From NCBI RefSeq assembly GCF_041435435.1, contig NZ_CP108494.1, forward strand, positions 3,258,501 to 3,322,500: a stretch of DNA of 64,000 nt, in the 5' to 3' direction. This document shows, piece after piece, positions 10,841-19,322 of this stretch. This DNA comes from Streptomyces sp. NBC_01241 (GTDB lineage: Bacteria > Actinomycetota > Actinomycetes > Streptomycetales > Streptomycetaceae). Positions within the stretch are counted from its first letter, which is position 1; each line of letters starts with the position of its first letter. The notes beneath the pieces are model-generated. The model did not search any database. It was not told the origin of the DNA and was given only the letters and a program-made list of their open reading frames with translations. The translations under genes and the position numbers were made by a program.

Positions 10841-10900
10841 CAAGTTCAGGTCGATGGCCCGTACCTGAAAACTTGAACACCCAGGCCTGAAAAATTGAAC
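10841..10900. repeat. Three copies of a CCTGAA...TTGAAC element
   Basis: Two 16-base direct copies, at 10863-10878 (ACCTGAAAACTTGAAC) and 10885-10900 (GCCTGAAAAATTGAAC), match at 14 of 16 positions. A shorter inverted copy (CAAGTTCAGGT) lies at 10841-10851. They sit in the gene-free gap between the permease remnant and the DUF3499 gene. They could be operators or an IS scar; no function is shown. Confidence 0.5.
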
Positions 10901-10949
10901 GGGAGATCCGAGGGGCCGCACACGGGGCGTGCCGTCCGGCCCGCCGCAC

Positions 10950-11330
10950 TCAGGAGTCCGGTGAGCGCAGCACCCGCAGATGGCCGCGGCGCGCGACCTC
11001 CATCGGATCCGCGGTCTGCGGGCCACCGCCGTTCCTGCCGTCGCCGCCGCGGTCATGCGGCCGCGCCGCTTCCCGTACGGCATTGGCGAGCGCTTCGAGA
11101 TCGTCACCGCTGGGACGGGTGGGGGCGGAGGGGTCGGAGAGCCTGACGACTTCCCAGCCACGTGGCGCGGTCAGCCGCTCACTGTGCTCGGCACAGAGGT
11201 CGTAGCAGTGGGGCTCGGCGTAGGTGGCGAGCGGGCCGAGGACCGCAGTCGAGTCGGCATAGACGTACGTCAGTGTCGCGACGGCAGGGCGGCCGCACGC
11301 GGTGCGCGAACAGCGACGTACAGGGCTCAC
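10950..11330 (-). CDS. DUF3499 family protein
   Basis: A 126-residue protein starting VSPVRRCSRTACGRPAVATL, the conserved opening of DUF3499. Cys pairs in the first 15 residues and in HCYDLCAEHSERL suggest a zinc-ribbon fold; the C-terminal third is low-complexity (RGGDGRNGGG). The GTG at 11330 was chosen from the conserved start, although no clear ribosome-binding site precedes it. The gene lies beside manB and divergent to a metallopeptidase-family gene, the same arrangement as Rv3258c/Rv3259 in mycobacteria. Its function is unknown. Confidence 0.85.
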   Translation of the reverse strand: MSPVRRCSRTACGRPAVATLTYVYADSTAVLGPLATYAEPHCYDLCAEHSERLTAPRGWEVVRLSDPSAPTRPSGDDLEALANAVREAARPHDRGGDGRNGGGPQTADPMEVARRGHLRVLRSPDS

Positions 11331-11652
11331 GATGTTGGACGGTACCGCACTCTTGAGCGGGCTGCGACGACTCTCCCTCAGGTCACCCCACCGTGTCGCC
11401 CTGCGACCTCCGGCCCGACGGCCTTCCGGGCAGCCCTCCTGACCTGCGGAGGAAAACAGAAGCACAGGTCGTACCGGCAACGAATCCGGTCACCACTTGG
11501 CACAAAAGCTGTCATTCACCAAGAGTTCAACGGTCAGGAGCGGGGCCTGAAACGGGCTCCGGCCTGGCCGGATTGTTCAGGATTGGACATGTCGACGCCC
11601 TGTCAGGGAGCGGCGATCCGCTCGCCCGGCGGAGAGTTACCCTGCGTCAGTG
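11331..11652. other. Divergent intergenic region, no gene seen
   Basis: About 320 bases between the divergent DUF3499 and metallopeptidase genes. No convincing coding frame, hairpin or consensus promoter was found, though promoters for both genes must lie here. Confidence 0.5.
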
Positions 11653-12081
11653 ATGGACAGTCCCGTACCGCCCCACCCGTCCGAGCCGCGCCCGCGTCGT
11701 CGTGACCGCCACGGCCGCGGCATGCGCGGGCCCGTCGCCCCGCCCCAGGTGCCGCTCTCGGCCAGCAGGGCGGAGAACTTCCGTGATCTCGTGCAGGACT
11801 CGGTGGAGCGGCTGGAGCGGCGCTGGCCGCAGCTGGCCGAGGTCGACTTCATGGTGCTCGATGTGCCGGGGACGCAGGAGGAGACCGTTCCGCTGGGGCG
11901 CGCGGTCTCCGCGAAGAAGGACCGGCCCGCGCAGATCGTCATCTACCGGCGCCCCGTCGAGATCCGTACCAAGAACCGTGACGAGCGTGCCCTCCTGGTC
12001 CACGAGGTGGTGGTGGAGCAGGTCGCGGATCTGCTCGGGCTGTCGCCGGAGTCGGTGGATCCGCGGTACGGGCAGGAGTAG
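11653..12081 (+). CDS. Metallopeptidase (zincin-like) family protein
   Basis: A 142-residue protein of the minimal zincin family (PF06262 type). The region FRDLVQDSVERLERRWPQL opens the domain, and LLVHEVVVEQVADLLGL occupies the place of the HExxH zinc helix. Here the third position is Glu instead of His (HEVVVE), so classical zinc binding may be lost or altered. The C-terminus ends in the conserved DPRYGQE. The first 30 residues are Arg/Pro-rich. ATG 11653 directly follows an in-frame GTG at 11650, so the exact start is ambiguous. No substrate is known. Confidence 0.8.
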   Translation: MDSPVPPHPSEPRPRRRDRHGRGMRGPVAPPQVPLSASRAENFRDLVQDSVERLERRWPQLAEVDFMVLDVPGTQEETVPLGRAVSAKKDRPAQIVIYRRPVEIRTKNRDERALLVHEVVVEQVADLLGLSPESVDPRYGQE

Positions 12082-12110
12082 GCCGGCGCCCGCCCACCCG
12101 TACCGCCGGC

Positions 12111-13625
12111 TCAGTCGTCCAGGACCGACAGGTCCTGTTCGGCCGCGGGTACCTCGACCGTTCCGCCGTCGTACGGCAGGGTCTGCACGGTGAACATCTC
12201 GACGCCGTTCTGCGGGAGGCTGAGCGTGCGTGCGGCGTGGACCGGGCCGCCCGACTCCGTCCGGATCGTCAGCGCGTATCCGCCCTTGAGCCCGGCCGGT
12301 ACGGGCGGGGTCACCGCGAGCGTCGTACCGCCCTTGACCGTGTACGTCTTGACGGTCTGTTCGCCGCCCCCGCTGCCCGCGGAGGCGATGACCTTCACGG
12401 TGGCGGTGGCGCCCGGCGCGGTGAGCGAGAGGGTCGATCCCTTGGCCCGGTTGTCGGCCGCGGTCGCCTGCGCGCCCACCGGACCGGTCGCCGGGATGTA
12501 GCCGACCTCCTGCCCGTCACCCTTGCCGCGGACCACGCGCAGCGCGGCCACCACCGGGGTGCCTTTCCCGCCCTCGGCCGGGGTCAGCAGCAGGGAGCCG
12601 GTTTCGCCCCTGGTGATGTCCTTCAGGTCGACGCCCGCGGTCATCCTCGACTTGACGTGGATCTCCTCGTGCCCGGCCGGGGAGATCGCGCCGTTCTTGC
12701 CGAGGAGTTTCACCTTCAGATCGGCGTCGGCGTCACCGGGCGCGAAGGCCACCAGACGGACCGAGGTGGCGTCCGCCGGAATGCCGGGGAGCACCAGGGT
12801 GCCCGCCGGGTCGGCCGAGGCGGCCAGCCAGTCGCTGCCCGTCGCGTCGTCCGCGGTCCTGACGACCGCGCCGACGCGTCCGGTACGGGTGGTGACGTGA
12901 ACGGTCACGTCCTCGGCCGCCTCGCTGGTCAGCGTGGAGATCAGGACCGGGACGCTGGACCTGGCCGGCACCGTGATGCCCTCGCCGACGTCGGACTTGA
13001 GGGTGCCGTCCGGGCCGTACAGCTCGATGTCGGCGACGGCCGCGCTGTCGTCCGGGTTCGTGAGGTGGACGTAGTCCTCGCGGGACTTCGCGGTGCTCGC
13101 GGCCGGGAACCAGAAGTTCGTGCCGGGTCCGGTGCAGCTGACGCCGAGCAGACCTCGGGAGCCACCCGCCTCGACCACGGTGGTCTGCTGGGTGGTCCAG
13201 CCGGGGGCCAGACGTCCGGTGGCGGTGCCGACGAGCGCGGGGGCGTCGGCACCGGACGCCTCGGCGGTGGCCGGTTTGCCGGGCTCCTTGAGGGAGACGA
13301 CCGGCTTTTCGGGATCCGCCTTCTTCTTGCCCTTCTCGTCCTTCTTCCCGTCCCCGTCGGCGGTGGTGGACGTGGACTGCTTCAGTTCGGCTGCCCCGGC
13401 CTCGCCGCCGCTGCCGCCGGCCGGGGTGAAGGACGTGTACGTCGTCTCCGCGAGGTCCGAGAGACCGGGCGCCGGGCAGAGCAGGCTGGACCGTTCCACC
13501 GGCAGCCGGGTGGTGGCCCTCGCCTGCGTCGTACCCCCGTCGCCGGGCGCGGTGAACGCGGCGAATCCGGTGACGGCGGCGAGGGCTGCGGCGCCCGCAA
13601 TGAGGGACAGGCTGGTGGACTTCAC
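12111..13625 (-). CDS. DUF5719 family secreted protein
   Basis: A 504-residue protein with an N-terminal signal peptide or membrane anchor (LSLIAGAAALAAVTGFAAF), followed by a charged low-complexity linker around residues 80-115 (Lys/Asp/Glu-rich). A repeated beta-sandwich region then contains phrases such as YVHLTNPDDSAAVADIELYG. It is predicted to be extracytoplasmic. The gene starts four bases before the upstream glycosyltransferase gene ends (ATG at 13625, stop at 13622), so the two are translationally coupled and probably work together on a surface polymer. No catalytic motif is visible. Confidence 0.8.
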   Translation of the reverse strand: MKSTSLSLIAGAAALAAVTGFAAFTAPGDGGTTQARATTRLPVERSSLLCPAPGLSDLAETTYTSFTPAGGSGGEAGAAELKQSTSTTADGDGKKDEKGKKKADPEKPVVSLKEPGKPATAEASGADAPALVGTATGRLAPGWTTQQTTVVEAGGSRGLLGVSCTGPGTNFWFPAASTAKSREDYVHLTNPDDSAAVADIELYGPDGTLKSDVGEGITVPARSSVPVLISTLTSEAAEDVTVHVTTRTGRVGAVVRTADDATGSDWLAASADPAGTLVLPGIPADATSVRLVAFAPGDADADLKVKLLGKNGAISPAGHEEIHVKSRMTAGVDLKDITRGETGSLLLTPAEGGKGTPVVAALRVVRGKGDGQEVGYIPATGPVGAQATAADNRAKGSTLSLTAPGATATVKVIASAGSGGGEQTVKTYTVKGGTTLAVTPPVPAGLKGGYALTIRTESGGPVHAARTLSLPQNGVEMFTVQTLPYDGGTVEVPAAEQDLSVLDD

Positions 13626-16600
13626 TCGGACTCGCCTCGCGATGCGTTACCGGTCGGCCACGGGTGCTGGCCCGGGGCGGGGTTCTCGTCGGGGTTCTGC
13701 GGGTCGTACGGGCCCTGCCCGCCGTAGCCGGCCTGGGGGTCGTACGCGGCCTGCGGGTCGTACTGCGGGACCTGCGGGGCGTAATGGGCCTGTGGGTCGT
13801 ACTGCTGCTGCTGGGGGTAGCCGTACGGGTCGTAGGCGTTCTGCTGGTACGGGTCCGCGGCGGCCTGGTGCTCGTGCTGCGTGCCGTACTGGCCGTCCTG
13901 GTACTGCTGCTCGCCCTGGTAGTGCTGGTAGTCGGCGCCCTGGTACTGCTGCGCGTCCCATTCGCCGTACTGCTGCTGCTGCGGCACCGCCGCGTACTGA
14001 CCACTGTCGGCCTCCGGAGCGAAGGCGTCTCTGTCGTCGCTCTGCTGCGGATCCGGCTGCGGCTGCGGAGAGAGCTGCGGCTCGGTGGTCTGCTGGGCGG
14101 GGATGTACTGGCCCGCCTCGTCCGGTGCCTCCTCGGCGCTCCCGCTCCCGGCCTGCTCCTCCTCCGCTTCCGCCTGGGCGGCCGCGCGGAGCCTGCGTGC
14201 CCGGCGCCCCTCGCCCGCGACCGGCTCCGCGGGGACCGTCACGACCTCCTCGGGCAGGTCGTCGTCGATCTCCCGGCGGCGGCCCGGCAGGGCGAGGACC
14301 AGCAGGACCACGGCCAGCGCGCTCTGGGCCCAGATCCAGGCGGTGTGGGTGAGCGGGGTGTCGTACGTGAGGTCCAGCGTGCCGCCCTCGGCGGGGAGCT
14401 CGAAGCCCTGGGCCCAGCCGTCGACCGTCTTACGGGTCAGTGCCCGGCCGTTCAGCGTGGCCTGCCAGCGGGGGTCGGCGGCGTCCGCGATCCGCAGCAC
14501 CCGGCCGGAACCGCCCGCCGGGATCTTGGTGTGCGCCTCGACGGGGAGCGCGCCCACGGGCAGCGGTTCGGCGTCGGCGCCGGACGGGACGATCATGACG
14601 CGGGCGACCTGCCGGTCGACCCGCCACAGCGCGCTGCCGTCCAGTTGGCTCAGCCTGCTCAGGCCCGGGGTCGCGTCGAGAACCCGGCTCATCTCCTTCG
14701 GAGCGCCGTCCCGTACCAGTACGTAACGGATCGCGAAGCCGCTGAGCTGGCTGCCCTGGTCGGCGCCGGAGCCCGCGACCAGGTTGGCGACGACCTTGTC
14801 GAGGTGGCTGTTGCCGCCGCCCGCCTCGGCCAGTTCGGCGTCGCCGAGCCGCGCGCCGGAGCCGCGTACCAGGGTGTACGAGACGGCGGCGGGCGAGGTG
14901 CCGCCCAGGACCAGGGTGCGCGGCTGGTCGCGGGTGGCGCTCTCCTCCGCGACGAACGCCGGCACCTGCACCGGATCGCGGCGCTCCAGCGGGCCCGCGG
15001 CGCCGCCGATCATCCAGCCGGCGGCGGCCAGCGCCGGGGCGAGGCCCGCGGCGAGGGCGATCAGCGCGGCAACGGGCTGGCGCCAGCCGAAGCTGAGCTC
15101 GGCGACGCGTACCCGCGCGCCGTCCGCGCCCACCAGCGCGGCGGCGATCAGCGCGATGCCGTAGACGAGGGTCGCGGGGCCCGCCCAGCCCGAGCCGTTG
15201 GCGAGCGCGGCGAAGACCAGCGCCACGAGCGCGACGGACCACGCGGTGCGCACCGCGAACTGCCGTTCCCCGCGCAGCAGCGCGGCCAGCGCGGCGAACA
15301 CGATGCCGAGCAGCAGCACGCTGCCCGCGGCCTTGGGGCCGCCGGGGCTGATGCCGAGCAGATCGAGCGCCGAGGCCGTGCCCGTACCGATGTCCAGGCC
15401 GGCTTCCTTCAGGAAGTCGGAGGGGCTGCCGAGGAGCGAGAGCGACCAGGGCGCGAGGACGAGGAGCGGCGTGCCGATCGCGGCGAGGAAGCGGAGCCCG
15501 TACGCGGCGATGTCGTTGCGGCGCAGTACGAGCACACCGATGCCGAGGACCACCGCGAGCGGCCAGACGATGGGCGTGAACGCCATCGCGAAGGTGAGGA
15601 GCAGGGTGTACGCCCAGGTGGCGCGCCAGCTGCCCCGGGCATATCCGACGGCCCGCATGCCGTGCGCGGAGACCGCGGCGCGGGCGATCAGCGGGAGCAG
15701 GACGGCCAGGACGGCGGTGCCGAGGCGGCCGGTCGCCAGTGCGCCGGTCGCGGCCGGCAGGAAGGCGTACGCGATGCTCGCCCAGGCCCGCAGCAGCCTC
15801 GATTCGAGCAGCGGCCGGGAGACGAAGTACGCGGTCAGTCCGGCGAGCGGGACCGAGCAGACCAGCAGCAGCGTGAGCGCGAAGCCGGTCGAGCCGAGGA
15901 ACAGCGCGGACAGCGCCGAGATGACGGCGAGATAGGGCGGCGCGGTCTGCGTGCCGCCGGTGCCGACCGGGTGCCAGCCGTCCGCGTACGCGCCCCACAG
16001 GCCGGAGACGTCGGCGGGCGCGGGCAGCAGAGCGCCTCCCGCGAGCGCTCCGCCGCCGAGCAGGCCGCGGCAGGCGATGAGCGAGACGAACAGCAGGACG
16101 GCGAAGAGCACCGGGCCCGGCTTCCGCCCGATCCGCTTCAGCCGCGCGAACTGCTCGATCTCCAGGAAGTCGGCGTCGTCACCGCCGGGACCGGACTCCA
16201 CGGCGCCGTGCCGCGAGCCTCCCGCGTCGGCGTCGGAGCCGCTGCCGAAGTTTCCGGCGACCTGCTCGACGGTGGCACGGACGGTGGCACCCGGCGGCGG
16301 GAAGAGACCGCGCAGTTCGGTCTGGTCGACGGCGCCCCTGCCGCGGCTGCGCCGGGCCGCGAGGATCCGTCCGGGGCGCAGCAGGGTGCCGAAGAGCCCG
16401 GCGACCTCGTCGAGGGCCTGGCCGGGCACCTTGCCGACGAGATAGGCGAGGGTACGCAGCAGTGTCCCGACGACGAGCCGGAGCATCACCCACGGCAGGG
16501 CCTTGGCGCGTGCGTTGACCAGCATCGTGTAGACGGCGCCGGCCTTGTCGACGCGGTGCGGGGAGGCGACGGAGCGTCCCGCGCAGTCGATGGGCCGGCG

Positions 16601-17437
16601 CTCGCGGGCGGAGGCCTCGGCATGTCTGAGGACGGCGTCGGGGGCGACGAGCACCCGGTGTCCCGCGGTGTGGGCGCGCCAGCACAGGTCGACGTCGTCA
16701 CGCATCAGCGGGAGCCTGCGGTCGAACCCGCCGAGCTCCTCCCAGATGTCACGGCGGATCAGCATGCCCGCGGTGGAGACGGAGAGCACGGTACGGACCT
16801 GGTCGTGCTGGCCCTGGTCCTGCTCGCGCCGGTCGAGTCCGGTCCAGCGGCGGCCGCTGTTGGCGATGGAGACGCCGACTTCGAGCAGCTGCCTGCGGTC
16901 GTACCAGCCGCGGAGTTTGGGGCCGACGATCGCGGCGTGCGGGTCGTTGTCGACGACGCGCAGCAGCTCGGCAAGCGCGTCGGGCTCGGGTGCGCAGTCG
17001 TCGTGGAGCAGCCAGAGCCACTGCACCGGTTCGCCGTGCGGCAGTTCGGGCAGGTCGTACGCGTCGTCGCGCCAGGTCCTGCTGACGGGGTCCCAGCTGC
17101 TGGGGCGGTTCAGGTACGGCAGGTCCTCCGGGCTGAGGACACCGGCCGTGCGGGTCGCCTCGTCGACGGCGGTGCCGAAGCTCGTACGGCGGGCGAGGTG
17201 CAGGACGCGTTCGGCGCCGAGCGCCTCCGTGACCAGCCGCGCGGAGTCGTCGGCGCTGCCGGTGTCGGCGGCGACGACGTTCTGTACGGGGCGTTCCTGC
17301 CCGAGCAGCCCGGCGAGCGCGTCGGGCAGCCAGCGTGCGCCGTCATGGGAGACGAGCACGGCGGTGACGACGTGCCGGGGGAACTCTGGGGCGGCGGCGG
17401 CCGCGTACGGCGCCGTCGATTGGCTGTGCACGGACAT
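13622..17437 (-). CDS. Large membrane-bound family 2 glycosyltransferase
   Basis: This 1271-residue protein combines an N-terminal GT2 domain (residues 20-300: VTAVLVSHDGARWLPDAL, ADTGSADDS, LLHDDCAPEPDAL, LMRDDVDLCWRAHTAGH) with a very large membrane region. From residue 430 to 830 there are about twelve hydrophobic helices, then an extracytoplasmic beta domain, a further helix near residue 1030 and a long Gln/Tyr/Pro-rich tail rich in QQYD-type repeats (residues 1110-1270). It probably transfers a sugar onto a lipid-linked polymer across the membrane. It lies between the DUF5719 gene and whiB, within the sugar-nucleotide block. Start 17437 precedes MSVHSQ; the in-frame upstream extension is Arg-rich and was rejected. 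Confidence 0.88.
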   Translation of the reverse strand: MSVHSQSTAPYAAAAAPEFPRHVVTAVLVSHDGARWLPDALAGLLGQERPVQNVVAADTGSADDSARLVTEALGAERVLHLARRTSFGTAVDEATRTAGVLSPEDLPYLNRPSSWDPVSRTWRDDAYDLPELPHGEPVQWLWLLHDDCAPEPDALAELLRVVDNDPHAAIVGPKLRGWYDRRQLLEVGVSIANSGRRWTGLDRREQDQGQHDQVRTVLSVSTAGMLIRRDIWEELGGFDRRLPLMRDDVDLCWRAHTAGHRVLVAPDAVLRHAEASARERRPIDCAGRSVASPHRVDKAGAVYTMLVNARAKALPWVMLRLVVGTLLRTLAYLVGKVPGQALDEVAGLFGTLLRPGRILAARRSRGRGAVDQTELRGLFPPPGATVRATVEQVAGNFGSGSDADAGGSRHGAVESGPGGDDADFLEIEQFARLKRIGRKPGPVLFAVLLFVSLIACRGLLGGGALAGGALLPAPADVSGLWGAYADGWHPVGTGGTQTAPPYLAVISALSALFLGSTGFALTLLLVCSVPLAGLTAYFVSRPLLESRLLRAWASIAYAFLPAATGALATGRLGTAVLAVLLPLIARAAVSAHGMRAVGYARGSWRATWAYTLLLTFAMAFTPIVWPLAVVLGIGVLVLRRNDIAAYGLRFLAAIGTPLLVLAPWSLSLLGSPSDFLKEAGLDIGTGTASALDLLGISPGGPKAAGSVLLLGIVFAALAALLRGERQFAVRTAWSVALVALVFAALANGSGWAGPATLVYGIALIAAALVGADGARVRVAELSFGWRQPVAALIALAAGLAPALAAAGWMIGGAAGPLERRDPVQVPAFVAEESATRDQPRTLVLGGTSPAAVSYTLVRGSGARLGDAELAEAGGGNSHLDKVVANLVAGSGADQGSQLSGFAIRYVLVRDGAPKEMSRVLDATPGLSRLSQLDGSALWRVDRQVARVMIVPSGADAEPLPVGALPVEAHTKIPAGGSGRVLRIADAADPRWQATLNGRALTRKTVDGWAQGFELPAEGGTLDLTYDTPLTHTAWIWAQSALAVVLLVLALPGRRREIDDDLPEEVVTVPAEPVAGEGRRARRLRAAAQAEAEEEQAGSGSAEEAPDEAGQYIPAQQTTEPQLSPQPQPDPQQSDDRDAFAPEADSGQYAAVPQQQQYGEWDAQQYQGADYQHYQGEQQYQDGQYGTQHEHQAAADPYQQNAYDPYGYPQQQQYDPQAHYAPQVPQYDPQAAYDPQAGYGGQGPYDPQNPDENPAPGQHPWPTGNASRGESE

Positions 17438-17794
17438 CGAGGTACGGGCCCTCCGGCCGGGTCCGGGGGACGTCCCCCGGGGGCTGCATCGGTGTACACG
17501 CGCGCTCCGTCGGGGCGTTGGCGCGTCTCGGACGGAGCCCCACACTAACGGTACGGATAACCGCGGTGGCGCCGAGCGGTTGAACGAGGGCTGCGATGGG
17601 GAGGGGCGGAGCGGCGGAGCGGGCGACGGCGGACATGCCGATGGCCCGTCGCCTGCGGGCAGGATGCGGGCGACGGGCCATGGCCGGTCTCGGTTCGGTG
17701 CGCGGGTCGTGGGGTTCCGGTGCGCGGTGTTCTGTGGTCGCGGCGCTCGGCGGCGCCGGTTGCCGTGGCGGTCCGTTGCCGCGGCGGTCCGCCG
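17438..17794. other. Intergenic region between whiB and the glycosyltransferase
   Basis: About 357 bases upstream of the glycosyltransferase and downstream of whiB. It holds the whiB terminator hairpin (17641-17681) and otherwise no gene that I can support. Confidence 0.5.
17641..17681. terminator. Terminator hairpin downstream of whiB
   Basis: A perfect 13-bp stem (ATGGCCCGTCGCC at 17641-17653 with its complement at 17669-17681) around a 15-base loop. It is placed about 115 bases after the whiB stop on the minus strand. Confidence 0.65.
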
Positions 17795-18058
17795 TCAGAC
17801 AGCGGCCTTCTTCAAGCGGCGCCGTTCACGTTCCGAGAGGCCGCCCCAGATTCCGAACCGTTCATCATTGGAAAGCGCGTACTCAAGGCATTCGGACCGG
17901 ACTTCACAGGCGAGACAGACCTTCTTGGCCTCGCGGGTGGATCCGCCCTTCTCAGGGAAGAAGGACTCGGGATCGGTCTGCGCGCACAGTGCGCGCTCCT
18001 GCCAGCCGAGTTCCTCGTCCGCGTCCTCGACCAGCAGTTGCTGGAACAGCTCGGTCAT
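17795..18058 (-). CDS. whiB: WhiB sporulation regulator (Wbl iron-sulfur protein)
   Basis: The 87-residue protein opens MTELFQQLLVEDADEELGW and ends with ERRRLKKAAV, matching the founding WhiB of Streptomyces in length and sequence pattern. Four cysteines (RALC, then VCLACEVRSEC) bind a 4Fe-4S cluster. GIWGGLSERERRRLKK is the Wbl G-V/I-W-G-G turn followed by the basic DNA-binding helix. WhiB works with WhiA at developmental promoters to stop aerial growth and start sporulation septation. GAGGGG lies six to seven bases upstream of the ATG. The neighbourhood (whiB next to F420 and mannose genes) mirrors whiB2/whmD in mycobacteria. Confidence 0.96.
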   Translation of the reverse strand: MTELFQQLLVEDADEELGWQERALCAQTDPESFFPEKGGSTREAKKVCLACEVRSECLEYALSNDERFGIWGGLSERERRRLKKAAV

Positions 18059-18513
18059 GTGCGCCCCTCGTCTGTCTCTTGCGTCCCCGTGATGCAGCCG
18101 TTACTGATTGCGGCCGAACGACACGAGTGAAATTACAAGTGTGTAGCTCCGGGCCAGTCAAGCGAAGATCTGCTATTGGCCCTGGTATTCACTCTGCGGA
18201 ACCAAGGGTATGCGGAAAGTGTGCAAATCATCAAAAACCTGACATATGCCATCGGCCTCTCCGCACCCCCTTCTCTCACTCAGTGAGACGACCGGGGCCA
18301 TCGCCATGTTTCGATTCGATCACCGAAGCGATCAAGATCACAGTCGGGTCACAAGACCCCAACGACGTTTGCGGACACGGCTGATGCGCCACATCTCCGC
18401 CGCAATGACCGCGCAAACCTTTCCCCGTCGCCAGTAACCGGATGAGGTGAAACATTACCCCCAAATCGGGCATTGGGTTGACAGTGTCGGGTCGAGCCGG
18501 TCTCCTTGACTTC
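18059..18513. other. Divergent regulatory region of whiB and the cysteine leader unit
   Basis: About 455 bases with no supported gene. It must contain the whiB promoters (minus) and the promoter of the cysteine leader/dioxygenase unit (plus). A TTGACA hexamer at 18478-18483 is a plausible -35 for the latter, though no good -10 is seen at 17-18 bases. The A+T content around 18130-18260 is raised relative to coding DNA. Confidence 0.5.
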
Positions 18514-18609
18514 ATGCCAGCGACCGCAGCGATGTACGCCACCCACGTCCGTGGGTTCCGTACTGCTGTCCAGGCCCGCTGTTGCTGTTCCAGCTGTCGT
18601 AGCTGTTGA
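18514..18609 (+). CDS. Cysteine-rich leader peptide upstream of the dioxygenase gene
   Basis: A 31-codon open frame (ATG at 18514, internal ATG at 18532) encodes a basic peptide whose end reads RCCCSSCRSC and stops at TGA 18607-18609. Five cysteines fall within the last nine codons, directly upstream of a cysteine-metabolism gene. Such poly-Cys short frames act as cysteine-responsive attenuators in mycobacteria, where ribosome stalling at Cys codons changes downstream RNA folding. TTGACA lies at 18478. The spacing to the downstream gene is 163 bases, enough for alternative RNA structures. Translation is inferred, not shown. Confidence 0.6.
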   Translation: MPATAAMYATHVRGFRTAVQARCCCSSCRSC

Positions 18610-18772
18610 CGCCGTAGAGCACCGGCTCCGGTCCGGTCCGGCTTCCAGCTCCTCTTGCGCAGAGCTTCCTCACCGAGTGACTCCGTAGGGTTTTCTCTCG
18701 CGTCTTCGTGGCTCTCAGGTCTCCGTGACACCCCGCACATGCACCCCCCCATGCCGAGGAACCACCGCTTCC

Positions 18773-19309
18773 ATGAACAGCGACAGCGACCTTCAGATCG
18801 CCGGCGACATCCTTGAGGTCCGGCACCTCCTCCAGCCGGCCCGCGAGCACCCTTCCACCGTGGCCGAGTTCGTCGGGCTCGCCCGCGCCATCGCCGCCGA
18901 CCGCGCGCAATGGGCGCCGCTCGTGCGGTACGACACCACCAGCCGCTGGTACCACCGGCTGCGCACCGTTCCCCAGGCTCTCGGCTCCGCTGCGGGGCAG
19001 ACCCCACTCGGTTACGAGGTGTGGCTGCTCAGCTGGGTGCCCGGCCAGGGCAGCGGACGCCACGACCACGGCCCGTCCTCCGGCGTACTGACCGTCCTGG
19101 ACGGCCGGTTGACCGAGCACACCGAACGCGGCACGCGGACACTCGCCCCCGGCGCGCAGCGCGTCTTCGCACCCGGCTACGTGCACGAAGTGGTCAACGA
19201 CTCCATCGAACCGGCCGTCAGTCTGCACATCTACTACCCGGGTCTGACCGAGATGCCGATGCACGCGGCTCAATGCGCCCCGGCGGCCGTGGATGTCGTA
19301 CCCGCCTGA
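18773..19309 (+). CDS. Cysteine dioxygenase family protein
   Basis: A 178-residue cupin enzyme. The first cupin motif is seen as PGQGSGRHDHGPSSGVLTVL (two metal-binding histidines near residue 98), and the second as FAPGYVHEVVNDS (His near residue 140). This family oxidises cysteine to cysteine sulfinate with an iron centre. The conserved residues GYEVWLLSWVPGQ precede the metal site. ATG 18773 has GAGGAA about 11 bases upstream; an upstream in-frame GTG at 18725 lacks one. The cysteine-rich leader peptide ahead of it supports a role in cysteine breakdown and suggests control by cysteine level. Confidence 0.88.
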   Translation: MNSDSDLQIAGDILEVRHLLQPAREHPSTVAEFVGLARAIAADRAQWAPLVRYDTTSRWYHRLRTVPQALGSAAGQTPLGYEVWLLSWVPGQGSGRHDHGPSSGVLTVLDGRLTEHTERGTRTLAPGAQRVFAPGYVHEVVNDSIEPAVSLHIYYPGLTEMPMHAAQCAPAAVDVVPA

Positions 19310-19322
19310 CAAACTGCTGTGC

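Noticed and set aside
13664..17548. A 1294-codon open frame on the plus strand opposite the large glycosyltransferase
   Set aside because: Its composition (Gly, Arg, Val, Asp runs) is the typical antisense shadow of a high-GC gene, and the minus strand encodes a clear GT2 protein.
18246..18437. A 63-codon plus-strand frame upstream of the cysteine leader
   Set aside because: No ribosome-binding site, no recognisable domain, and codon usage unlike its neighbours; treated as noncoding.
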